Program-made: the position numbers and the translations under genes
Assembly (NCBI RefSeq): GCF_963678635.1
Contig: NC_087064.1
Coordinates: 45,489,346 to 45,553,345 of the forward strand
Direction of reading: 5' to 3'
DNA: 64,000 nt
Source: Symsagittifera roscoffensis
Taxonomy: Eukaryota; Xenacoelomorpha; Acoela; Convolutidae
In this document: positions 23,430 through 33,153 of the stretch, piece after piece
How the letters are laid out: every line of letters starts with the position of its first letter
Position numbering within the stretch: position 1 is the stretch's first letter
The notes under the pieces: generated by a model
What the model saw: only the letters and a program-made list of their open reading frames with translations
Databases searched by the model: none
Told to the model about the DNA's origin: nothing

Positions 23430-24644
23430 TCAAGGTTCCATCTCCTCCTCCTGCGACATTGACTCTGCACTTTCAGTTTCTGTGTCTTGCAACACGTCGG
23501 TGGCTATCCTGACGCTGTTGGAAGCAGTCCTCCAACACTTCTGCTCTTCCTATCTTTGTTTACAACAAGGTAGGGGATCAACATTAGATTCTCTGTTTCG
23601 GCAGAAGCTGTTGTGGAGGCACAACGTCACGTTTCTCTCCAAATCTTCCTTCAACATCTCTTTTTTCTCCTTTCCATTACATTCACTCGTCCTGGAAGTT
23701 CTCTTTGCTGCGGTGGTCACTGCATTCCGATGAGTTACAAAAGCTCGCTCGAAAGCTCCTGCTCCAATGTCCAGCTAATGCGCACTGTACACTCTGCTGT
23801 GCTTCGACATATGCTTCTTAGCATATTCGAACAAACATGCAGTCATGTTAACTCTGATACCTTGCATCAGACGTCTCCTGGCCAATATCTTTTTCTCTTC
23901 CATCGTAATTTTCAAAATTTTTCTCATTGTCTCAAAAAGATCTAAATCTTTTAGACAATCCAATTTCTGCAATTGTTCTCACGTTGGCGCCTCCTGTCTA
24001 TTGTTTTCTTTCACGTGAGCTTCCAGCCATCGTATCAACATCATAACTACTACTATCACTATCGTTATGGGCCGTGATGAGTCTGGTAAACCCATGGAGA
24101 GCAACTCTCCACAGTCCCAGATCAACACTAGATTACTACGCCCGGGGTACCACCATGTTTGCAACAAGCAATGGCAGGGAAACTCATCATGTGTTGACAT
24201 GATGCTCCTCCAATTACGCTTTCCTGGAGCTTCCAGTAGTGGTTCCACTTCCATCATCACTCGGTGGACTTCATCATTCTCATCTACTGCATTGTAATCC
24301 GTGACTGTTGATCCTTTTAGTTTCTGTCTTTCAAAATCACGGAAGTTCCCACTGGCGTATCCCATGAACTTCCTTCCCAATGTCGACTCTAACTCCTCTT
24401 TAGTTCTCTCTGGAACTGCTGAGAACATTTTGCACAGTAACTCATAAGACTTCTCTGACATTCTCGCTAGTCTTACGCATTTCGGCACCGAGAAGGCTTG
24501 ATTCACAATTGTTCTCGTACTTTTCACATCCACCGCTACGAAATACACCGGGTATCTGCTCTTGCACATTGGAGCTAATGTCGATCCCGCCAAATATCGC
24601 GCTCCCGACTGTCTGCGATATGTCTCACTGTGTCGGATGTTCAT
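23430..24644 (-). pseudogene. Gene C' : diverged copy of unknown gene C, with three in-frame stops
   Basis: A minus-strand frame of 404 codons from ATG at 24644 (MNIRHSETYRR) to TGA at 23430-23432. It is interrupted only by in-frame stops at about 23979 (TGA), 23775 (TAG) and 23570 (TAG), with no net frameshift. It aligns end to end with gene C at 37530-38744 (also ~404 codons). Shared blocks: FSVPKCVRLA, DEVHR-MMEVE-LL, PCHCL-QT-WYP-R-NLVL-WD, LCLHNSFC-NRE, LPCCK and an acidic tail. The Cys/His blocks suggest metal binding or structural Cys. I do not recognise the family. The start overlaps the end of B' by 20 nt. Confidence 0.7.
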
Positions 24645-26225
24645 TTCCCCCTCGATCGCTTCCCTCCACCTTCCTATGTGTTTCAGTCTGCAAAACTCCT
24701 GGGAACACTTCTACACTGATGGCCGTGACCATCTCATGCTTTTGTTCTAGATTCAATAGTGACTCTACAGAACCAAACATGCTGTAGAATCATAGTGCAG
24801 TCACTAGATTCACCTCGGTGCCTCCATGGCAATCTGCAATCAGTTCCTTTGCTGTTTTTGCCTTCATCACAATGTTCCCAAACAAAATCGTCAACTGCTT
24901 GTGTTGTTTCTCCAGGGTCTTCACGCAATCCAGACCTCCACAGACGTGACCTTCCAGTCCACAGATTTCTGCCAGACAGCTATCAGGTTTGACCCAGTCC
25001 TCTGGTCCCCAGCCAGGCAACTCTACCTTATCTTCTCTGTTGCTCTTTGAAGCTGTCGTCATCACGTTATAGACGATAAGATCACGCAGGTTACAGTCTG
25101 AGTTCAGTTCCCTCTGTATGTCTTTTTGTGCACGTAATATCCAATCAGCGTTGGGACTAGGACACCATGATTGTTTCATCAGTTCCCACATCACCATCAA
25201 GCTCGTTCTCAGCAGTTCTTCTGAAAATCCCAATCCAAACTCCACTCGTTTGTCAGATTTTGGCACTGAAGTTGCGGCGACCTTTTCCTCTAAGATTAGT
25301 CCCAGTCTGGTCTGCTGATTAGCAGCGCCTCTTATTGTTGCAATTCTCGACGTCCAAAATCTTAACAACACTGCTTGCTCGTAATCAAAGAAGCAATCGC
25401 GTATGTCCTCAGCTAGGAAAGGGTTGTACGCTATCCCTATGATTCCGGACACGTAACTGTAGGACTTCTTTCTGATTGGTCCACAGTATTCACTGGATTT
25501 CGGCAGTGCTCCCATGGATTCCTTAGTGAGCCTCAGCTCTTTGTTTGAGAATCTCCTTATTTCGTCTATTTTCCTCATGGGTTCTAGTTCTGCGGGTTCT
25601 TTCATGTTCACTCGCATTAGTTTGCTTTGATGCATATCCAGCAGTGCTAGCAAGAGCAAGGCTTTCGCTCGTTCATCGCCTTCTCTTAGCAAATTGACAC
25701 AAGTGCTCAATGCTGGCACTGAGAAGTGTTCTATCATGAACCGAATGGAACAGAGAGCGTCTCTCCGCTTCGCGCACGCTATTGCTGCTCCTCTTGGGTT
25801 ATCAGATCTCTCACGCTCGTCGTTAAGAATACCTTTTCTTCCTTTGATCTTTTCCTTTCTTCTGAATCATATTGCCTACGAGTTAGTCCGATGTTGCACC
25901 AAACGAACCTCAGTTGTAACTCAGTTCTCACATAAGGTCATGCTATCAGAGCGTGTATCTTCGGCGTGGTTCTCATTTCTTCTTCGAAGTACCGTAACAC
26001 TACCGCTCTCCATGGAAGGCTCACCAACTGCTCTATCGTTTCAGCATGCATCTCAGACGATACCAGAGTCCCGTATGCTTTCTGCTTCAGGGTGGTGCCT
26101 TGCATCATCGTTTCCAAATAACCTTCCATGGCACTTTTGTCTTCCAGAGCCATTAAGTGTCCAGTGGCCGAATTTTTGTACTCCAACATCTCCATGTAAC
26201 CACTAGCGGGTTCATCTATTCGTTC
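24625..26225 (-). pseudogene. Gene B' : diverged, 5'-truncated copy of unknown gene B
   Basis: Minus strand, homologous to the C-terminal two thirds of gene B (35119-37539). It begins at a point matching MGDPAGGYVEM of B and runs through SATGHLMA, the YVSGI-GIAYNPF block, MWELMK-SWCP-PNA, a Cys cluster (C-x8-GHVC-x4-C) and ELIADCHG-TEVNL-TAL. It has at least one frameshift between 25938 and 25737 and an in-frame TGA at 24790 where B has Gly. The natural stop at 24625 lies inside the start of C', so the pair probably used overlapping start/stop coupling or one polycistronic transcript. The N-terminal ~280 residues are missing. Confidence 0.65.
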
Positions 26226-26709
26226 AATTTGAAACTATCTATTTTCTTGCAAGTTTGATTTTACTATCGATTCGATGATTTGAAGTCAAGTCAGAAATTA
26301 AACGATCAATCAGGATCTAGAAAAGAGGTCACGAATATCACATTTGTCAACTATACACTAATTTTATATTAAAATTTATTTCAAACAGTCAGATAAAAAG
26401 ATTTTCATCTTAAAATTTATTAAAATCAATCAGTTTCTAAAATTTTGGAATTCGACCTACGATTGGACAGTATGAACTTCGGGTCTTTTCCTAAGATCGT
26501 CATTCCGTTATTCATGGTCACTAATCACTTCTAACCCAGGGTCTTAATAACATAACACATAACATAACATATCACACATTTCACACACAACACACTTTTA
26601 GTATGACGTCTTACTGCATGCAAGCTAAGCTCAGCCTATACTTAAATAATATTTCTTATGTTTGTATCTTTTTTATGCTTGTAATATTTCTGATACTTGT
26701 ATATTAGTA
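26226..26709. other. Noncoding AT-rich stretch
   Basis: Lies between truncated B' and the F2 pol fragment. It contains a run of 'ataacat/acacat' simple repeats near 26550-26600. No gene supported. Confidence 0.4.
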
Positions 26710-27781
26710 TCAGAGAAGATTGCGTGTATCAGTGCATACAACTCCCGTGGATGGAGTCGTCCTCGGATCGGATCGTACACTGGAAGGGAGAGTTCCTTCA
26801 CTTCCCTTTCCATGAGGAAGTCTCTCAATCTCGTCAAGGACAAGACTAGGTTTTCGGATCCACGTGCCGCTTCTCCGTGTCGCCCCCGTCACCAAGAAGT
26901 ATAAGTTTCCGTCGCCCTCTTTCTTTTTCGCCATTACCTTCCCACAAGCCCATGGCGATTTCGAGGGTTCTATCATGTCGTTTTCGAGCAACATTTCTAT
27001 TTCCGCTCGGCACGCTTCCGATTTATGTGGCGTCATCCGTCTTGCGCCTTCCTTGTGGGGAACGGCGCCTTCCTCAAGTTCGATTGCGTGTTCGACGAAG
27101 TTACAGCAACCGATATCCGCCTTAAGTTTTGAAAATACATCCGCGTTCCGATTTAAGATTTAAAGCACGTCTCCTCCTCCTGAACGTCCCCTCCTCCGGA
27201 TCAGTTCTGTGCGTTCTTCGCATCCATCTGAATTCCCCGGACAAAACTTTATTCTCCAGGTCCTGTTTCTCATCAGGAACTTTTTCATCTACATCAGACT
27301 CCCCGGACAAAATTCCTTGTCCCAGGTGTTGATCTTGAACTCGCCGGCTCTTCTCACTATTCGTCTCCCCGGACAAACAATCTTGCACCAGGTTTCGTTC
27401 AACCCTCTCACCTTCCTTATCCTGGTCCTCAAAGGTAACGGTTTTCTTTTGCGCATCGTTCCCCTGTTCTTTCCGTTTGTATGAAGTACTGGTTAAAACC
27501 TCGTGGGGTATTGAGCATACTAGTTGCTGAACTATTGTCCTAAAATTCCTATCGTTCTTCTTGTGTTGTCGTCTTGACGGCATGATCTTAACCTTCTCAC
27601 TGACTGTCAGTGATGCCATAGCTGCTGCCCACTCGAGGTCATCTCTGGTGACTTCTCTCTCTAACAATCCACCCAGCATCCCCATCACTTGCGGTGTGAC
27701 CTGCACCGTTTTATCCAATAATGAGAGGCTGTTGTTGTTCATGAGAGAGAGTTCCTGCTGGACCAGGTTCGAGCGCAGCAA
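26710..27781 (-). pseudogene. F2 pol fragment: post-RNase H linker joined to RT N-terminus (second copy)
   Basis: Minus strand. The segment from 27781 down to about 27150 is the F2 linker that normally lies between RNase H and integrase (LLDKTVQVTPQV; three LSGE repeats). Instead of integrase it joins the start of RT (MTPHKSEACRAEIEMLLE, PWACGKVMAKKKEG). Homology to RT ends after KKKEG at about 26915; the remaining ~200 bp are unrecognised. It repeats the block at 29030-30036 with an offset of about 2190 bp. Confidence 0.7.
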
Positions 27782-28389
27782 CAGGTCCAGGGGCCCGGAT
27801 CTTTCTTGGATAGAATCTTTATCTCGGCTACTTTCTCTACAGGTAACTCAGGATGTCCTGGGATTGGATGTCCAGACTTATCCAACCATCTCTTAAAGGG
27901 AAGCGCTTCATAAGTTTCTTTGTCCAGAAACGAGAATCCTTCCTTGATTTCTGCCTGATTGGCTTGCTTCTGTTCCAATCTTTCAAAGAACTCGGTTTTC
28001 TTGCTGAGGCTGTCAGCATTTTCGTGTTTGTCACGCATCCTGTGTTCGATTATCATGTGGTAGCCGTCTAATCTTACTATCCATCTACCAATATAATTCT
28101 GATCCATCGAGTAGGTCTTCAACCAGGATAACGCTCTGTTGTCCACGCGTAACTTAAAGGGAGCGCTCCCCAAGTACGCGCGGTACTTTTCCGCAAATGT
28201 GACCACTGCAAACATTTCTGCCTTCGGTGCACCATATTTCATCTCAGTGTCACTTAAAACCTTACTGCCATATGCAATGGGACGGAGAACTGTTCTTCCA
28301 TTCCATTCCTGCTCCTGATGCAGTATTCCTGAGATAGCTACTACTGATGCGTCTGTGTCAAGAACATCCATGCCCTTTTCTGTAGGCAT
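27739..28389 (-). pseudogene. F2 RNase H domain (minus strand copy)
   Basis: A 216-codon frame: VLDTDASVVAISGILHQ (first Asp), KAEMFAVVTFAEKY (Glu), LRVDNRALSWL (Asp) and KHENADSLSKK (last Asp). All four RNase H acidic positions are kept. This is the Ty3-type RNase H that removes the RNA strand during reverse transcription. Here it retains Gly at the codon that is a TGA in the 45-53 kb copy. The frame shifts at the start of the linker. Confidence 0.75.
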
Positions 28390-29061
28390 GCCTAGCTCTG
28401 GCGCTCCGCACAGTTCCCGCTTTATGTTCTCGAAGGCAGTTTGTGCTTCTTTGTTCCATTCGAACTTCTTTCATTTGTTGCGCATCAGCTTCTGCATGGG
28501 ATACAACTTGTCTGCATACCCTTTTATGAACTCACGGTAATAATTGGCAAACCCTAGGAAGCTCATGAGTCCTGTGGCCGTTCTGGGAGCCTTCCACGTC
28601 AGCACAGCCTCTACTGCTTCCTTCTCCGGCCTCACACCATGCCTGTTCATTATTCTTCCTAGGTACTTGATTGAATCCCTAAGGATTTTTTATTTCGATG
28701 GTTTGCATTTCAAGCCTGCTCTTTTCATGCATCCAAAGACCTCAAGGAGCGGATCAATGTGGTCTTCCAGGGTTGGTGTTGCTATGACCACGTCATCCAC
28801 GTAACACATCACAAGATTTCCGTACTTCTTTGTCACTCTGGTCAAAGCCTGAGCCATCAGTCTTTGAAACGTGGCCGTTGCGTTGCACAAGCCGAAGGGC
28901 ATCCTCTTCCACTGGTACAACCCCAATTCACATGCGAATCCTGTCTTTTCTCTGTCTTTCTTCCGCAGAGGGACCTGCCAGAAGGCAGAACCCAAGTCCA
29001 GTGTGGTGAAGAATTTGGCATTACCAAGTTTAGAGAGACTCTCTTCTATTCGGGTACGCAT
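28390..29061 (-). pseudogene. F2 reverse transcriptase palm and thumb (minus strand copy)
   Basis: Frame 28690-29061 holds RT motifs: TTLDLGSAFWQVPL (motif A Asp), KRMPFGLCNATATFQRLM (motif B), and CYVDDVVIATPT with the catalytic YVDD intact. The thumb and connection follow in broken frames (28390-28690), including an in-frame stop near 28685. It continues into RNase H. Confidence 0.75.
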
Positions 29062-30036
29062 CTTTTATTGTCACCGCGTTCAAGTAGCGAAAGTCGCAAC
29101 AAAACCTAAGCTGCCCCTCTTTCTTTTTTGCCATTACCTTCCCACAAGCCCATGGCAATTTCGAGGGTTCTATCATGTCGTATTCGAGCATCATTTCTAT
29201 TTCCGCTCGGCACGCTTCCGATTTATGTGGCGTCATCCGTCTTGTGCCTTCCCTGTGGGGAAGGACGCCTTCCTCAAGTTCGATTTTGTGTTCGACGAAC
29301 TTACAGCAACCGAAATCCGCCTTATGTTTAGAAAATACATCCGAGTTCCGATTTAAAGCACGTCTCCTCCTGCACGTCCCCCCCTCCGGATCAGTTCTGT
29401 GCGTTCTTCGCATCCATCTGAACTCCCCGGACAAAACTTTATTCTCCAGGTCCTGTTTCTCATCAGGAACTTTTTCATCTACATCAGACTCCCCGGACAA
29501 ACTTCCTTGTCCCAGGTGTTGATCTTGAACTCGCCGGCTCTTCTCACTTTTCGTCTCCCCGGACAAACAATCTTGCACCAGGTTCCGTTCAACCCTCTCA
29601 CCTTCCTTATCCTGGTCCTCAAAGAAAACGGTTTTCTTTTGCGTATCATTCCTCTGTTCTTTCCGTTTGTATGAATTACGGGTTAAAACCTCGTGGGGTA
29701 TTGAGGATACTAGTTGCTGAACTATTGTCCTACAATTCCTCTCGTTTTTTTTGTGTTGTCGTCTTGACGGCATGATCTTAACCTTCTCACTGACTGTCAG
29801 TGATGCCATAGCTGCTGCCCACTCGAGGTCATCTCTGGTCACTTCTCTCTCTAACAATCCACCCAGCATCCGCATCACTTGCGGTGTGACCTGCACCGTT
29901 TTATCCAATAATGAGAGGCTGTTGTTGTTCATGCGAGAGAGTTCCTGCTGGAACAGGTTCGAGCGCAGCAACAGGTCCAAGGGCCCGGGTCTTTCTTGGA
30001 TAGAATGTTTATCTCGGCTACTTTCTCTACAGGTAA
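29030..30036 (-). pseudogene. F2 pol fragment: linker joined to RT N-terminus (first copy)
   Basis: A 316-codon frame starting in the linker (LLDKTVQVTPQVMRM, LSGE repeats, EFRWMRR) that passes directly into the RT N-terminus (NRNSDVFSKHK, PHKSEACRAEIEM, RFCCDFRYLNAVT). In the 45-53 kb copy these parts lie ~2 kb apart and in the opposite order, so the junction is a tandem-duplication breakpoint. At 30036 F2 sequence ends, directly against the SGNH element; the same F2 position inside the other repeat block (about 27846) continues normally. Confidence 0.75.
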
Positions 30037-30674
30037 TGGCCCGTCACACTCAGTGGACTCCCCAACAGCTGCTCCTCCTCTCAAGAGAGTGAGGGTGAGC
30101 GAGATCGAGATACAGACCTCGGAGACGATCGAGACCTTGGAGAAGAAAAAAAGGGATCAGAACGAGCTGTGTCCCAAGCTGCAGGAGTACAAGACAATAT
30201 CTCGAGAAAGGGACGAATGGAAGAAGAAGTTTGAAGACCTGCAAATAGCCTACAAGGAAGAGGAAATAAAACATCTGAAGGAACTATATATGGCGAGGGT
30301 GAGTCAAGTGTCACCCGAGGTTCTGGCTACGATGAACTACTCGGAGGCATCCAGGGACACACGTCCCAGGACGAGGGCACAGGAGCTGTGCGCACCGCGA
30401 GGGCCCGAGGTTCCTCAGCAGACACCACAGTCTGCTCCCAACCCGAGAAACACGATACCAGACCCTCCGACACCTATCTCGCTCCTCAGTTTCAAGAGTC
30501 ATTCAATCAGGTGGCTAGAGCAACAATGGATGAGATCAACAGAACCACTGGGCGCACATTGGGTAGGGTCTTCCCTTCCCAACGCTTTGATCATTCTTCC
30601 AGCAGCTCAGAGCGAGCACCTCGAACTGTAGTACCAGCAGGGACTGCGCATGACAGGAAATTCAGAGACCTCGC
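30036..30674 (+). pseudogene. N-terminal coiled-coil region of the SGNH protein
   Basis: Starts at the junction with F2. Two frames are used: ~30036-30370 gives a charged helical segment likely to form a coiled coil (ETIETLEKKKRDQNE, ISRERDEWKKKFEDLQ), then ~30388-30699 gives a Ser/Thr/Pro/Arg-rich linker (ATMDEINRTTGRTL). A frameshift separates them. The ATG at 30036 straddles the junction, so the true start may have been lost. Order (coiled coil, linker, SGNH) resembles ORF1-type proteins of some non-LTR retroelements, but no RT follows. Confidence 0.5.
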
Positions 30675-31751
30675 GTGGTTGACATCAGAAAGAATCTAAC
30701 GAAGCGCAACCAGTTCGTGCAAGTGGCAACGGAGCATCCTCGTGCTTGTTTGAGTGGCATGGGCTGGAACCCCGCCATAAGCAACCAGGCAATTCCCTCA
30801 GGGAGTCGTCATTTGGTTATAGGGGACAGTTTAGTGAGGGATCTAAACGAGATCTTTGTCAACGGGCAGACTACTTTCCTATCTTTTCGAGGCGCTTCCA
30901 TGGCTCAAGTCATCAAGATGATGGAGTTCTAGGGAGAGGATCACCTAGACACGTTGGTGATAATGCTCGGGACTAATGACGTTTCGAGAGCCCCTGTAAC
31001 CCCAGAGGGCAAGTGGGAACCCCTACTGGTCTGCCTTCTGAATGAACTGAAGGAGAAGTACAGACCCAGACTTGGGGTTCTATGCATGATACCACAGAAC
31101 CCAGAGATAGGCACGCCGATTGCAGATTTTATGAATGGTAACGTGACCCGGTGGAACGAGATGACTCGCGGTCTGGTAAGGAGCAACCCCAGCGAGCTGC
31201 GACTCATGGATTTAGAAAACATGCTGCGCATGATCGATCACCTCACGCTCACCAGGGACGGCATACACTTCAATACCCAGCAAGGGAGGCGCTGGATAAA
31301 CGACGTGTTCCAGACGCAGTTGAGGGAAATGGAACAGGAATTGAGGACAACCGGCTCACTGGCTCGGACCAGTTCGACTGGAAGAGGTAGAGTGAGGGGT
31401 AATGTGCCAGAATCACTCGCCAATCGCCTCGGGCCCCTGGCAATGGAAACGGGTGCAACTGCTCCCGTCGCTCCGAGCTCAGATGTGAGAGCGAGGTTGG
31501 GGACTGCACCTCCTCTCAGGACTCAACCGTTGGAAAGCCGACTTGGCAGATCGGTTGATCAGAGCCGGATTAGCTCCCAGACCGTGTCTAGGAGGAGTGA
31601 CACGTCTGCCACAGCAACTCCTGCTTCGACAACAGGAAATCGACGAGCGCCGTGCCGACGGAGGGAGTCGAACCGAACAGTGTGCTGCTCTGGAACCGTC
31701 CAGATCCCAGCGGTTGGGGACAATATAAGACAGACATGTCGGCAAAATTGA
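30675..31751 (+). pseudogene. SGNH/GDSL-type hydrolase domain 1
   Basis: One frame with a single internal TAG at 30930-30932. The four SGNH blocks are visible: block I VIGDSLVRDL (Ser nucleophile), block II SFRGASMAQV (Gly), block III MLGTNDVSR (Asn), block V TRDGIHFNTQQG (Asp-x-x-His). Members of this superfamily hydrolyse ester or acyl bonds, and some non-LTR retrotransposons encode one in ORF1. A ~150-residue low-complexity Ser/Arg/Pro-rich tail follows. The substrate is unknown. Apart from the TAG the catalytic core is complete, so the stop may be recent. The frame changes near 31660 into the next domain. Confidence 0.75.
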
Positions 31752-32806
31752 ACATGAACACATTGACGTGTCGGGACGATGCAAGGAAGATGATCGGTGG
31801 AGAGGGTCCCACAGTGTCACGATTGTATCGAATACCGGGTGTGGATTGGCTGGTAGCGGGACAGGAACAGTTCAGCTCCGCGACTACGCTCAGGTACGTG
31901 GACCTCAATGGATTGCCTCAGGACAATACCCTTGGACCCTTGAACACCCGATCTATCACGGACGTCCGTCAAAGAGCCAGAGAGCTGACACCACCTGCTA
32001 GGAAGGGTAAGTTTCTGGCAGAGAATAAGCCCAACAATAAGCATCACAAGATGTACAGACAGTTTGCTAAACCTCCCGGCCAAGCGCCTAGTGAATACTC
32101 GAGAGACTAACCCCGAGCGACCTCGGTGGAAGGAGACGACAGGAGATATGCAGGGCTGATGGCACCAGTCGGTGACAGCCTGTTTGCCGCCTATGATCCC
32201 TTGGATGTGAAAGCTGCCAAGAACCTGATAGTGGCCAGTTCGGATTATCTATACACGCCCCGTTCTCTCTTTTGGCCTGACGTGATTTTCTTGACGGCGC
32301 CTAAGTTGGACTGGGGACAATCAGCAGGCATGATGATAAGTGTGCGAAGGGTAGTCAGCATGGAACCGCAGGTGATAGTGGTTGCAGGCTCGAATGATCA
32401 CCTGCAGAGCAGAGGGTTGTTGTCCCGCCTGACGGATGGATCGGTCACGAGCAATGAGGTCATAGGAGAGGCGATAATTACATTGCTCTCGGCCATGATT
32501 GAGGTAGAAACATCAGTAAAACAACGCTTCACTCAAAATGTGGTGAAAGTAGTCTTTGTGTTATCACCGGGGTACGCCGCATTGCCAAAACCCCTTCAGT
32601 TTGTTTACACGATGGTCACAACGATAGCAGAGGGACGATTCAGTGTGACAATACCCGCGCCAAACAGAACGGTGGATCCCAACAACTACTACCCATCCCG
32701 ATCTGAGCTTCCTGCCATTTGGGCTGACATTTCTAACGCCATTAGGGGTTCAAGGATTGTAGCACAACTCGGTTGGTGCTGGATGAAGTCCTGGGGTTGG
32801 AGCTGA
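31652..32806 (+). pseudogene. Second SGNH-like domain, degenerate
   Basis: One frame (31652-32806) interrupted by a single TAA at 32108-32110. After a ~150-residue linker (SVLLWNRPDPSGWGQY) comes a second SGNH-like fold: APVGDSLFAAYDP (block I-like, Ser kept), LDWGQSAGMM (possible block II Gly), VIVVAGSNDHLQ (block III Asn kept), and VDPNNYYPSRSELPAIW where DxxH is expected but His is absent. It is probably a non-catalytic paralogous domain. It ends by frameshift near 32750. Confidence 0.55.
32264..32481 (+). repeat. 218-bp direct repeat, first copy
   Basis: Repeated at 32886-33103, 622 bp downstream, with one mismatch noticed (g at 32274, a at 32896). This first copy is in frame within the second SGNH-like domain and looks like the original. 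Confidence 0.85.
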
Positions 32807-32885
32807 CCAACTTCGCCAGATTGTTGAAATTGAGGCCAGGGGTAGATGACGATCATTTATTAGTAAAAGAGCCAGAGGGTCAGCA

Positions 32886-33103
32886 TCTCTCTTTTGACCT
32901 GACGTGATTTTCTTGACGGCGCCTAAGTTGGACTGGGGACAATCAGCAGGCATGATGATAAGTGTGCGAAGGGTAGTCAGCATGGAACCGCAGGTGATAG
33001 TGGTTGCAGGCTCGAATGATCACCTGCAGAGCAGAGGGTTGTTGTCCCGCCTGACGGATGGATCGGTCACGAGCAATGAGGTCATAGGAGAGGCGATAAT
33101 TAC
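32886..33103 (+). repeat. 218-bp direct repeat, second copy
   Basis: Copy of 32264-32481, out of frame with its surroundings. It is followed at 33104 by another short restart of the same sequence ('ttgacggcgcctaa'). This stutter suggests replication template switching and has disrupted the coding link between the SGNH region and gene A. Confidence 0.85.
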
Positions 33104-33153
33104 TTGACGGCGCCTAAATTGACGGCCCTTGATATTGGGAATGTACGAAGGCC

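Noticed and set aside
24067-26206. Plus-strand frames at 24.0-26.2 kb
   Set aside because: Antisense to B' and C', whose minus-strand frames are supported by homology to B and C.
27129-29674. Plus-strand frames at 27.1-29.7 kb
   Set aside because: Antisense to F2 pol on the minus strand.
30015-30040. Pyrimidine tract plus 'acag|gtaatgg' as a splice acceptor for the SGNH gene
   Set aside because: The same tract occurs at 27.84 kb as ordinary antisense F2 coding sequence, so it is part of F2, not a splice signal.
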